This document shows positions 1 through 8,284 of a stretch of DNA of 64,000 bases, piece by piece. Origin of the DNA: Streptomyces sp. Je 1-79 (GTDB lineage Bacteria > Actinomycetota > Actinomycetes > Streptomycetales > Streptomycetaceae); the NCBI RefSeq assembly GCF_025195125.1, contig NZ_JAMGSL010000010.1:246334-310333 (forward strand). Reading direction: 5' to 3'. The position numbers were made by a program, and so were the translations under genes. The notes under the pieces are model-generated. The model worked only from the letters and a program-made list of their open reading frames with translations, did no database searches and had not been told where the DNA came from. The first letter of the stretch is position 1. Each line of letters starts with the position of its first letter.

Positions 1-154
1 CGGCGACCACGACGGCCAGGACGGCGGCGGCCAGCGTGGGAAGGACGGCGAGGGGACGGACGAAGCCGGGCGCGGTCCGGCCCAGGAGCAGGCCGGCGGC
101 GGAGCCGAGGAAGGGAAGGAGGGGGACGAGGACGGCGAGGGTCGTCGTGGTCAC
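1..154 (-). CDS. nuoL2: NuoL2, NADH-quinone oxidoreductase subunit L (5' part only)
   Basis: Only the first 51 codons lie in the window. The GTG start at 154 overlaps the nuoK2 stop as GTGA, the coupling used throughout this operon. The visible protein has two hydrophobic stretches separated by a short polar segment containing GRTAPG, as expected for the N-terminus of an antiporter-like NuoL (ND5) subunit. The identity rests mainly on position directly after nuoK2. The rest of the gene, and probably nuoM2 and nuoN2, would lie beyond base 1. Confidence 0.75.
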   Translation of the reverse strand, partial: MTTTTLAVLVPLLPFLGSAAGLLLGRTAPGFVRPLAVLPTLAAAVLAVVVA

Positions 155-528
155 GCGGCGGCCTCGGCCTTCTCGTCGGCCCCGGCGGTCCGGGGCTCGG
201 CGTCGTCGGTCCCGGGCCCGTGGGGCTCGGCGTTGTCGCGCAGGCGGTCGACGTCCGAGGTGCCGCGGTTGCGGTGGACCATCAGGACGATCGCGAGACC
301 GATGCCGATCTCGGCGGCGGCGATGGCGATGGTGAAGAGGGTCAGCGCCTGGCCGGCGTGCAGGGCGTCGCGGAGCCAGACGTCGAAGGCGACCAGGTTG
401 AGGTTGACGGCGTTGAGCATCAGCTCGACGGACATCAGGACCAGGATCGCGTTGCGGCGGGCGAGGACGCCGTACAGGCCGACGCAGAAGAGGAGGGCGG
501 CGAGGACGGCGGGGTAGGCGAGATGCAT
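151..528 (-). CDS. nuoK2: NuoK2, NADH-quinone oxidoreductase subunit K
   Basis: A 125-residue membrane protein with three predicted helices (about residues 4-22, 28-48 and 60-84). It carries the NuoK/ND4L signature SVELMLNAVNLN with the buried glutamate used in proton translocation (about E35), and a second membrane glutamate in AAAEIGIGLA. Typical NuoK ends near residue 100; this one adds about 35 hydrophilic residues (HRNRGTSDVDRL onward). The ATG at 528 overlaps the nuoJ2 stop as ATGA. Confidence 0.93.
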   Translation of the reverse strand: MHLAYPAVLAALLFCVGLYGVLARRNAILVLMSVELMLNAVNLNLVAFDVWLRDALHAGQALTLFTIAIAAAEIGIGLAIVLMVHRNRGTSDVDRLRDNAEPHGPGTDDAEPRTAGADEKAEAAA

Positions 529-1094
529 CAGTCCCGGGCCTCCTTGGCGTTCTTGCGGGACAGGACGATCGCGCCGACCAGCGCGGCGAGCAGCAGGACG
601 GAGAGCGCCTCGAAGGGCAGCACCCAGTGCCGGAAGAGGATCTCGCCGGACACCTTGGTGGAGCCCTGGGCCGGTCCGTCCAGCTCGATCCAGGTCGTAC
701 GGAAGGCGTCGACGACCACCCAGACGAGCGCGGCGGCCGCGGCGAGCGCGACCGCGAGGGCGACCGGGCGGTTGCCCGAGTCGGCGTCGGGGGAGCGCCC
801 GATGGGGGCCTTGGTGAGCATGAGGCCGAAGAGAAGGAGGACGACGACGGAGCCGACGTAGATCAGCACCTGGACCCAGGCGATGAACTCCGCGGTCAGC
901 AGGAGGTACTCGACGGCGAGCCCGCCGAGCGCCACGACGAGCCAGAGCGCGGCGTGGACGAGCTGGCGGGTGGTGACGGTGACGACGGCCGCGCCGAGGG
1001 TGACGAGGCCGACGAGGAGGAAGGCGACCTCGACGCCGGAGGGCGAGAGGAAGCCGGGGGTGGCTGCGGCGAGGGTACTGGCGGCGAGGTTCAC
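528..1094 (-). CDS. nuoJ2: NuoJ2, NADH-quinone oxidoreductase subunit J
   Basis: A 188-residue integral membrane protein of the ND6/NuoJ family with five hydrophobic segments. The stretch AEFIAWVQVLIYVGSVVVLL is the conserved NuoJ helix 3 region. I chose the GTG at 1094 because it overlaps the nuoI2 stop (GTGA) and has an AGGGGA Shine-Dalgarno a few bases upstream; the frame stays open further upstream but encodes only Arg/Pro-rich shadow sequence. It would form part of the membrane arm with NuoK2 and NuoL2. Confidence 0.92.
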   Translation of the reverse strand: MNLAASTLAAATPGFLSPSGVEVAFLLVGLVTLGAAVVTVTTRQLVHAALWLVVALGGLAVEYLLLTAEFIAWVQVLIYVGSVVVLLLFGLMLTKAPIGRSPDADSGNRPVALAVALAAAAALVWVVVDAFRTTWIELDGPAQGSTKVSGEILFRHWVLPFEALSVLLLAALVGAIVLSRKNAKEARD

Positions 1095-1672
1095 TGCTGG
1101 TCCCCTTCGGCCTGAGCCTGGGCCTCGGCCTGCGCCTGGGCGGCGGCGGCCGCGGCGGCCGCCTTCTCGACGGCCTTGCGGGCGGCGCCGATCTCCTTCG
1201 GCTCCTCGGCGCGCGGGTCGAGCGCGGGCGGTTCGGGGACCGTCCACATCCACTCGCGGAGCTTGTCGCGCTCGTGGGTGAGCTCGTGGATGTCGGTCTC
1301 CGCGTACTCGAACTCGGGCGACCAGAACAGCGCGTCGAAGGGGCACACCTCGATGCAGATACCGCAGTACATGCAGAGGGCGAAGTCGATGGCGAAGCGG
1401 TCGAGGACGTTACGGCTGCGCTCTCGGCCACCGGGGGCGGCGGCGGGCACCGTCTCCTTGTGGGAGTCGATGTAGATGCACCAGTCGGGGCACTCGCGGG
1501 CGCAGAGCATGCAGACGGTGCAGTTCTCCTCGAAGAGCCCGATGACACCGCGGGTGCGGGGCGGGAGTTCGGGCTGCTTCTCCGGGTACTGCGCGGTGAC
1601 GGTCTTCCTCGTCATCGTGCGGAGGGTGACGGCGAGGCCCTTGGCAAGGCCGGAACCGGGGATCGGGGACAT
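1091..1672 (-). CDS. nuoI2: NuoI2, complex I two-[4Fe-4S] ferredoxin-like subunit
   Basis: A 193-residue protein with two CxxCxxCxxxCP motifs: C51, C54, C57, C61 and C100, C103, C106, C110. These are the ligands for the N6a and N6b clusters that carry electrons toward the quinone site. After about residue 165 there is a charged and then Ala/Gln-rich tail not found in the core family. The ATG start at 1672 overlaps the nuoH2 stop. NuoI is retained here although the E, F and G subunits that would normally feed it are absent from this locus, so its electron donor is unclear. Confidence 0.93.
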   Translation of the reverse strand: MSPIPGSGLAKGLAVTLRTMTRKTVTAQYPEKQPELPPRTRGVIGLFEENCTVCMLCARECPDWCIYIDSHKETVPAAAPGGRERSRNVLDRFAIDFALCMYCGICIEVCPFDALFWSPEFEYAETDIHELTHERDKLREWMWTVPEPPALDPRAEEPKEIGAARKAVEKAAAAAAAAQAQAEAQAQAEGDQQ

Positions 1673-2640
1673 CAGTTGATCGCCACCTTCACGATGCCGG
1701 TGAGCGCGATCTGCGCGAGGGCGAGCGGGATAAGCGTCGTCCAGGCGAGCTTCTGGAGCTGGTCCTCGCGGAGCCGGGGGTAGCTGACCCGGAGCCAGAT
1801 GACGACGAAGGCGAGGATCGCGGTCTTGAGGAGGGTCCAGACCCAGCCGAGGCCTTCGGCGCCGAAGGGGCCGTGCCAGCCGCCGAGGAAGAGGACGGTG
1901 GTGAGCCCGCAGAGGACGACGATGCCGGCGTACTCGGCGAGCAGGAAGAGCGCGAATCGCAGGCCGGTGTACTCGGTGTACGCGCCGAAGATGATCTCGG
2001 AGTCGGCGACGGGCATGTCGAACGGCGGGCGCTGGAGCTCCGCGAGGCCCGCGACGAAGAAGACGATCGCGCCGACGATCTGCCAGGGCAGCCACCACCA
2101 CTCGAAGGCATCGACGATGCCGGGGAGGGAGACGGTGCCGGCCGCCATCGCGACGGAGGCGGCGGTGAGGAGCATCGGGAGCTCGTAGGCGAGCAGCTGC
2201 GCGGCGGTGCGGAGGCCGCCGAGCAGTGAGAACTTGTTGGCGGACGCCCAGCCGGCCATGAGGCTGCCGAGGACGCCGACGCCCATGACGGCGAGGACGA
2301 AGAAGATGCCGGCGTCGACGACCTCGCCGACGGCGCCTTCGCCCGGGCCGATGGGGATGGCCACGAGGACGAGGAGGTACGGGAGGAGGGCGACGGCGGG
2401 GGCGAGCTGGAAGACGCGGCGGTCGGCGTCGGCCGGGACCACGTCCTCCTTCTGCGCGAACTTGACCCCGTCGGCGACGAGCTGGGCCCACCCGTGGAAT
2501 CCACCGGCGTACATGGGGCCGAGGCGGCCCTGCATGTGGGCCATGACCTTGTGCTCGGTCTGCCCGATGACGAGGGGCAGGACGAGGAACACGGCGAAGA
2601 CGACGAGCAGCCGCAGGGCGACGTCGAGTGCGTCGTTCAC
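1672..2640 (-). CDS. nuoH2: NuoH2, NADH-quinone oxidoreductase subunit H
   Basis: A 322-residue protein with about eight membrane helices. It contains NuoH hallmarks: a loop with ADGVKFAQKEDVVPADADR, the helix-5 region AYELPMLLTAASVAMA, and RPPFDMPVADSEI, which corresponds to the conserved quinone-cavity loop. The GTG at 2640 overlaps the nuoC2 stop (GTGA) and has GGAGG upstream. NuoH is the membrane anchor that forms the quinone tunnel together with NuoB and NuoD. In this cluster nuoH2 follows nuoC2 directly, where nuoD would normally come first. Confidence 0.93.
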   Translation of the reverse strand: MNDALDVALRLLVVFAVFLVLPLVIGQTEHKVMAHMQGRLGPMYAGGFHGWAQLVADGVKFAQKEDVVPADADRRVFQLAPAVALLPYLLVLVAIPIGPGEGAVGEVVDAGIFFVLAVMGVGVLGSLMAGWASANKFSLLGGLRTAAQLLAYELPMLLTAASVAMAAGTVSLPGIVDAFEWWWLPWQIVGAIVFFVAGLAELQRPPFDMPVADSEIIFGAYTEYTGLRFALFLLAEYAGIVVLCGLTTVLFLGGWHGPFGAEGLGWVWTLLKTAILAFVVIWLRVSYPRLREDQLQKLAWTTLIPLALAQIALTGIVKVAIN

Positions 2641-4030
2641 GCGGATTCGCCTCCGTCGGGGTCGGTGGGTGCGTCGGGGTCGGTGGGTTGTGTGCGTTCG
2701 GGCCGTCCGGCCGGGGGCGCCTGAGGACCGCCTTCCGGTGCCGCCTTGGGCGCGGGGGCGGGGCCGGCCTCCGGGGCGGGTTCGGGCTCCGGCGCGGGGG
2801 CGGGCTCCGGGGCCGTTTCGGGCGCCGGGGTCTCGTCGAACGTCGGGCGGGCGTGGTGCCACGGGGCGTCCGAGCTCCGGGTGCGCGGCGGCGCGGGCGC
2901 GGCAGGCGTACCCGCCTGGCTCGCGGAGCCGTCGGCCGCGCTGCGACTGCGGCGCGGCGGGCGCGCGGGAGCCTGCGGGGCCGCCTGGTCGGCGGGGGCC
3001 TCCGGGGCCTGGTTCGCGGCGCCGTCTGTCGTCTCGGTCGGCGTGGGCGCCTGACCGGCGGGGGCGGTGGCGTCTGCGGCGCCGTCCGCTGGCGGCGCCG
3101 CCTGGCTCGCGGAGCCGTCCGCCGCACTGCGGCTGCGGCGCGGCGGGCGGGCGGGAGCCTGCGGGGCCTGGTCCGGGGCGCCGTCCACCGTCTCAGCCGG
3201 CGAACCCGCCTGGCGCGCGGCAGCCTCCGGGGTCGCCCGGTCGGCGGGAGCGATGGCGCCCGGGGCCGCCTGGTCGGTGGAGGGGATGGCGTTCGGGGAC
3301 GCCTGGTCCGTGGGGGGCTGCGGGGGCTGGCTCGTCGAGTCCTCCGGCGCCGTGCGGGCAGCGCGGCGTGGGGGCTCGGCCTCCGTACGGGTTCGGCGGG
3401 CCGGGCGGTCCCCCGTGGCGGCCGCGCGGGCGGGGCGGGCCGGGGCAGGGGGGAGCTGGCCCTTCATCGGGCCCCAGTCGTTCGGGTCGGGGACGCCCGG
3501 GGGAAGCATCTGGCGGCGCTTCGGGCCGCCGTGCTCCGACTCCCCCGGCTCCTTCGCACCCGGCCACGCCTTCACGACCCGCGCGGCCAGCACGAAGTCC
3601 TTCCGCAGCGGATGGCCCTCGAAGTTCTCCGGCAGCAGCAGCGGGACGAGGTTCGGGTGGTCCGTGAACTCGACGCCGAACATCTCGTGCGTCTCGCGCT
3701 CGTGCCACTCCGCGCCCGCGTAGACCGGGATCGCCGTCGGCAGCACCGGAGCCTCGTGGCTCACCGTCGTCCGCACCAGCAGGCGACGCACCGCGCCGCC
3801 CTCAAGGGCCACCACGTGCGCGCACACCCGGAACCCCGCGCCCGGCTCGTCCACGGCGCTCAGCCAGTCGAAGTACGTGCAGCCGAGCTTGTCCCGCGCG
3901 ATCTCCAGCGCGGCGATCCACGAGCCGACGGGCACGTCCACCGTCAGCAGGTCGTACGCCCGTTCCGCCCGCGCCTCCTCGCCGAAGACCTCGGTCACGG
4001 CCTCCGGGAGGGAGTCGTACGCGTTCGCGT

Positions 4031-4034
<4 letters not shown>
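2637..4034 (-). CDS. nuoC2: NuoC2, complex I 30-kDa subunit with a long Ala/Pro-rich tail
   Basis: Residues 1 to about 150 are a NuoC domain, with the 30-kDa signature ERETHEMFGVEFTDHPNLVP at about 112-131 and GHPLRKDF at about 140-147. Residues about 193-465 are low-complexity Ala/Pro/Arg/Glu sequence with no hydrophobic core and with an exact 20-residue duplication at about 293-312 and 355-374. Normal NuoC has roughly 180-250 residues, so the protein is nearly doubled. The GTG start at 4034 overlaps the nuoB2 stop and nuoH2 overlaps its own end, so the tail is translated as part of the operon rather than being a readthrough artefact. The tail has no NuoD motifs. Confidence 0.88.
2913..2972 (-). 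repeat. Copy 1 of an in-frame repeat in nuoC2
   Basis: Encodes the same 20 residues (beginning APARPPRRSRS) as 3099-3158. The two DNA copies are nearly but not exactly identical, and similarity continues for some bases on both sides. This suggests tail growth by internal duplication. Confidence 0.85.
3099..3158 (-). repeat. Copy 2 of an in-frame repeat in nuoC2
   Basis: Partner of 2913-2972, about 186 bp away and in the same reading frame. It encodes residues about 293-312 of NuoC2. The synonymous differences between the copies suggest selection on, or at least retention of, the amino-acid sequence after duplication. Confidence 0.85.
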
Positions 4035-4638
<604 letters not shown>

Positions 4639-4648
<10 letters not shown>

Positions 4649-5052
4649 GTCAGGACGCCCTTCTTGTACGCGTAGAGCAGTCCCACGGCCAGGAAGCCGA
4701 GGAAGATGAACATCTCGACCAGCGTCGTCGCGCCGTAGCCGGGCGCGGCGAACACGGTCGCCCAGGGGAAGAGGAAGATCGAGTCGACCGCGAAGATCAC
4801 GTAGAGGAACCCGTACACGTAGTAGCGGACCTGGGTGTGCGCCCAGCCCTCCCCCACGGGGTCGACACCGCACTCGTACGTCAGCAGCTTCTCCGGCGTC
4901 GGGACGACGGGGCGCAGCAGCCGGCCCGCGCCGAACGCGACGGCGACGAAGAGCACGCCGATGACGGCGAGCAGGCCGACGACGGAGTACGACCCGAAGT
5001 AGTCCGCCGCGAGTCCGATTCCCGCCCGCACGGTCGGATCCGGCACGTCCAC
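4639..5052 (-). CDS. nuoA2: NuoA2, NADH-quinone oxidoreductase subunit A
   Basis: A 137-residue ND3-family protein with three membrane helices and the loop TYECGVDPVGEGW, where the conserved cysteine lies between helices 1 and 2. I chose the GTG at 5052, which has AGGAAG 8 nt upstream. The frame remains open further upstream, but that sequence runs into the inverted-repeat element at 5100-5290 and does not look like NuoA. First gene of the nuo2 cluster. Confidence 0.9.
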
Positions 5053-5095
5053 CCCTCGCTTCCTGCCCGTTTCGACGATCTGTACGCACGGGAGT

Positions 5096-5294
5096 CTAGG
5101 GGGTGTCTTGTGGATCATGCCGGGCTCGCGACGCCTGGCACGCACTCCCCCGTAGCCCTTCGGGCACGGGAGGTGCCCCCACGCCGCGTTGTCGTCAGTC
5201 GCCGACGCTCCGCGTCGACTCCATCCTCCGCCTTGCGATCGCACGCACCAGACGCCGCTCCCTGATCCGGCCTGATCCACAAGACACCCCCTAG
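5096..5294. mobile_element. MITE-like non-autonomous element with 18-bp perfect terminal inverted repeats
   Basis: Left end GGGGTGTCTTGTGGATCA (5100-5117) and right end TGATCCACAAGACACCCC (5273-5290) are perfect inverted repeats. Similarity continues inward imperfectly for roughly another 25 bp. CTAG flanks both ends (5096-5099 and 5291-5294) and would fit a 4-bp target duplication of the IS5 type, although CTAG is itself palindromic. The 191-bp interior has no transposase frame. This fits a miniature inverted-repeat transposable element mobilised in trans. It ends 44-48 bp before the nuoA2 start. Confidence 0.85.
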
Positions 5295-5412
5295 GCCCTG
5301 CTAAAGATCCCGTAAGCGGTCATGTCACAGAGTGAGCGGTGGGGATATCCCTACTCCCCTTCACCGACGTACCCCATGGCGTGCCGAGCCCCCCGACCGG
5401 CACGCTTGCCCC

Positions 5413-6570
5413 ATGAGCGTCGACACCGAGACCCCGCTGCCGCCCGTGCGCCTCGCCTACGGCCGGCACACCTGGAGGGAGATCGCCTTCCTCCTCACCA
5501 ACCTGCCGGCCGCCCTCGTCGGCTTCGTGTACACGGTGGTGGCGGTCGCCGTCGGCGTGGGTCTGGCCGTCACGGTGATCGGTCTGCCGCTGCTCGCCCT
5601 CGGTCTCGCCGGGGCGCGGGGGCTGGGCCGGGCCGAACGGAGGCGGGCCCGGGCGCTGCTCGGCGTACGGGTGGACGAGCCCAGTCCGCTCCCCCGTCGG
5701 CACGGCTTCCTCCCCTGGCTGTGGACGGCGCTGAAGGACCCGGTCGGATGGCGGACGATGCTGTACGGCTTCATCCGGCTGCCCTGGGGGATCGTGACCT
5801 TCACCGTCACCCTGGTCTCGCTGGTCGTGCTCTGGCCCCTGCTGCCCTTCGTCGCCCGCGGTCTGGCGACCGCCGACCGGGCCATGGTCCGCGGTCTCCT
5901 CTCCCCCTCGGACGAGCTGGAGCGGCGGATCGCCGAGCTGGAGACGGACCGGGGCGTGGTCGTGGACACCGCCGCCGCCGACCTGCGCCGGATCGAGCGC
6001 GATCTGCACGACGGCGCCCAGGCCCGGCTCGTCGCCCTCGCCATGGGGCTCGGTCTGGCGAAGGAGAAGCTCCTGGAGGACCCGGAGGCGGCGGCCGCGA
6101 TGGTCGACGAGGCGCACGGCGAGGTGAAGCTGGCCCTCCAGGAGCTGCGCGACCTGGCCCGGGGCATCCACCCGGCGGTCCTGACCGACCGGGGCCTGGA
6201 CGCCGCGCTCTCGTCGATCGCCGCGCGCTGCACGGTCCCGGTGAAGGTGACGGTCGACCTGACCGAGCGCCCGGCCGAGGCCATCGAGGGCATCGCGTAC
6301 TTCACCGTGTCCGAGCTGCTCCAGAACGTGTCCAAGCACGCGCGGGCCCGTTCGGCCTCGGTGGAGGTGTGGCGGCGTGAGGACCGGCTGCTGCTCCAGG
6401 TACGGGACGACGGGCAGGGCGGGGCGCGGCTCGACAGCGGGACGGGGATGGCGGGGCTCGCGGAGCGCCTCGGGGCGGTCGACGGGCTCTTCGTCCTCGA
6501 CTCGCCGGAGGGCGGCCCGACGACGGTCACGGCGGAACTCCCGTGGCGAGCCCGCCCGGCACAGGCGTAG
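5413..6570 (+). CDS. Sensor histidine kinase, HisKA_3 family, with N-terminal membrane Sensor domain
   Basis: A 385-residue kinase. Residues 10-160 form a membrane domain with four hydrophobic helices (about 28-45, 45-67, 118-135 and 135-150), like the Pfam 'Sensor' domain of actinobacterial NarL-type systems. The phosphoacceptor box RRIERDLHDGAQARL puts the histidine at H199. The ATPase domain has an N box in ELLQNVSKHA (about 301-310), a G1 box DDGQGG (332-337) and a G2-like GTGMAGLAERL (343-353). ATG at 5413. It shares long identical stretches with the kinase at 6785 and probably signals to the regulator at 8285. Confidence 0.9.
   Translation: MSVDTETPLPPVRLAYGRHTWREIAFLLTNLPAALVGFVYTVVAVAVGVGLAVTVIGLPLLALGLAGARGLGRAERRRARALLGVRVDEPSPLPRRHGFLPWLWTALKDPVGWRTMLYGFIRLPWGIVTFTVTLVSLVVLWPLLPFVARGLATADRAMVRGLLSPSDELERRIAELETDRGVVVDTAAADLRRIERDLHDGAQARLVALAMGLGLAKEKLLEDPEAAAAMVDEAHGEVKLALQELRDLARGIHPAVLTDRGLDAALSSIAARCTVPVKVTVDLTERPAEAIEGIAYFTVSELLQNVSKHARARSASVEVWRREDRLLLQVRDDGQGGARLDSGTGMAGLAERLGAVDGLFVLDSPEGGPTTVTAELPWRARPAQA
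5935..6046 (+). repeat. 112-bp block identical to 7451-7562
   Basis: This segment, covering the phosphoacceptor region of the first histidine kinase, is base-for-base identical to 7451-7562 in the second. Identity drops sharply on both sides while protein similarity continues. This pattern suggests recent gene conversion between the paralogues. Confidence 0.9.
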
Positions 6571-6633
6571 GACGGCGCCCTACACGCCCCACGCGCGCGT
6601 GCGACTGCGCCCCTGCCCCCGGCCCGCGCGCAG

Positions 6634-6690
6634 GACGACACCCCCGTAGGTGACGACACCCCCCGTAGGTAGGGACAACCCCCCGTACGA
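6634..6690. promoter_or_regulatory. Three direct repeats upstream of the second kinase gene
   Basis: The core ACACCCCCGTAGG (or a close variant) occurs three times. The CGTA steps fall at 6645, 6664 and 6684, giving a 19-20-nt period, about two helical turns. The array lies roughly 100 bp before the start at 6785. It could be an operator, perhaps for the local response regulator; the function is inferred only from spacing and position. Confidence 0.4.
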
Positions 6691-6784
6691 GACGCCCACC
6701 CTCCTCATGGCCCGGCGTGCGCCCGCACGAAAGCCTTGAGGCGTGCTCCTCCACCCCTCCCCCGAGCAGAAACGGACAACAGCG

Positions 6785-8071
6785 ATGGCCTCCCACCGCC
6801 TCCCCGCCGCGATCCGAGCGCCGTTCGAGGCCCGTACCTGGCGCGAGTTCGGCTACCTGGTGCTCGGGCTGCCGCTGAGCTGCGTCTACTTCGCCCTCGC
6901 CGTCGCCCTGGTCTCCGCCGGCGCCGGGCTCCTCGTCACCTTCCTCGGCATCCCGGTCCTCGCGGGCGCCCTCACCCTGTGCCGCGGCTTCGGGGCCGTC
7001 GAGCGGGCCCGGGCGCGCGGGCTGCTCGGCCTGGACGTGGCGCCGCCCGAGCCGGCCCGGGGCCGTACCGGCGGGGCCATGGCCTGGATGGGGGCGACCC
7101 TGAAGAGCGGCGCGTCCTGGCGCCACCTCCTCTACGCGCTCCTGCACATGCCGTGGGCGATCTTCGCCTTCACGGTCTCGGTGGCCTTCTGGGTGTACGG
7201 CTGGGCCCTCTTCACGTACCCGCTGTGGCAGTGGGTCTTCCCGATGTACGCCGGTCAGGACGGCCTCCAGCTGTACGGCGACCGGACGCACGCCTTCTAT
7301 CTGGACTCCCCCTTCGAGGTCGCGGCCACCAGCGCCATCGGGCTGCTCTTCGTGGTCGCCGGGCCGTGGATCATCCGATCACTGGCGGCCGTGGACCGGC
7401 TGATGGTCTCGGGGCTCCTCGGCCCGTCGCGGCTCGCGACCCGCGTCACGGAGCTGGAGACGGACCGGGGCGTGGTCGTGGACACCGCCGCCGCCGACCT
7501 GCGCCGGATCGAGCGCGATCTGCACGACGGCGCCCAGGCCCGGCTCGTCGCCCTCGCCATGGATCTGGGGCTGGCCAAGGAGAAGCTGACGGAGGACCCG
7601 AAGGCGGCGGCGCGGATGGTCGAGGACGCGCACGGCGAGGTGAAGACCGCGCTGCAGGAGCTGCGGGACCTGGCCCGGGGCATCCACCCGGCGGTCCTGA
7701 CCGACCGGGGCCTGGACGCGGCGCTGTCGGCGGTCGCGGCGCGCTGCACCGTCCCGGTCTCGGTGGAGGTGGATCTCCCGGCCCGGCCCGTGCCGGCGAT
7801 CGAGGGCATCGCGTACTTCACCGTGTCCGAGCTGCTCCAGAACGTGTCCAAGCACGCCGGAGCCCGGCGCGCCTGGGTGGACGTGTGGCGGGTGGGCGAC
7901 CGGCTGCTGCTCCAGGTGCGGGACGACGGCCGGGGCGGCGCGGACGCGTCGGCGGGCGGGGGTCTGGCCGGGCTCATGGAGCGGCTGGAGGCGGTCGACG
8001 GAATCCTGGCCGTGGACTCGCCGGCCGGCGGCCCGACGACGATCACGGCGGAACTCCCCTGGCGTGCCTAG
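6785..8071 (+). CDS. Sensor histidine kinase, HisKA_3 family, paralogue of the preceding kinase
   Basis: A 428-residue kinase with an N-terminal Sensor-type membrane domain (hydrophobic segments about 24-62, 118-146 and 178-202). Its extracytoplasmic loop (about 147-178) is longer than in the first kinase. Phosphoacceptor H247 lies in RRIERDLHDGA, and the ATPase domain has ELLQNVSKHA, DDGRGG and GGLAGLMERL. I chose the ATG at 6785, with GGA about 9 nt upstream; a GTG at 6743 is also possible. The differing sensor halves suggest different stimuli converging on one regulator. Confidence 0.9.
   Translation: MASHRLPAAIRAPFEARTWREFGYLVLGLPLSCVYFALAVALVSAGAGLLVTFLGIPVLAGALTLCRGFGAVERARARGLLGLDVAPPEPARGRTGGAMAWMGATLKSGASWRHLLYALLHMPWAIFAFTVSVAFWVYGWALFTYPLWQWVFPMYAGQDGLQLYGDRTHAFYLDSPFEVAATSAIGLLFVVAGPWIIRSLAAVDRLMVSGLLGPSRLATRVTELETDRGVVVDTAAADLRRIERDLHDGAQARLVALAMDLGLAKEKLTEDPKAAARMVEDAHGEVKTALQELRDLARGIHPAVLTDRGLDAALSAVAARCTVPVSVEVDLPARPVPAIEGIAYFTVSELLQNVSKHAGARRAWVDVWRVGDRLLLQVRDDGRGGADASAGGGLAGLMERLEAVDGILAVDSPAGGPTTITAELPWRA
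7451..7562 (+). repeat. 112-bp block identical to 5935-6046
   Basis: Second copy of the identical block around the kinase phosphoacceptor histidine. See the entry at 5935. Confidence 0.9.
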
Positions 8072-8239
8072 GGCGTGTCGGCACCATGGCCCCCGGCCGC
8101 GAGCGGTCTCCGAGGCGGTACATCGCCCGCCCGAGAGCCCTGTGCGAGTCTCCCGAATGCTCCCCATCTGCTGACCATGCCATGACAGAGTCCTGACACA
8201 CCCTGAACCCGACCCCGCCCCTTCGCGTCCCTCTTACTG

Positions 8240-8257
8240 CGATGCTGGGTCGCATCG
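8240..8257. promoter_or_regulatory. Inverted repeat upstream of the response regulator gene
   Basis: CGATGC (8240-8245) and GCATCG (8252-8257) are perfect arms separated by 6 nt, 28 nt before the GTG at 8285. The size and placement suit autoregulation by a dimeric regulator. No function is proven. Confidence 0.35.
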
Positions 8258-8284
8258 AACACCGGAACATGGGGGCTGCAGGTC

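Noticed and set aside
2637..3458. A hidden or degraded nuoD2 in the nuoC2 tail
   Set aside because: The tail has no NuoD motifs (such as HPSTHG or the DPVMGG end) in any frame that I can see. It is low-complexity sequence with duplications.
5053..5280. N-terminal extension of NuoA2 through the inverted-repeat element
   Set aside because: The frame is open by chance. The extension has no helix or NuoA similarity, while the GTG at 5052 has a good ribosome-binding site.
8072..8284. Small RNA or extra gene between the second kinase and the regulator
   Set aside because: No terminator-like hairpin with promoter elements and no conserved RNA motif; only a short inverted repeat stands out, listed as a possible operator.
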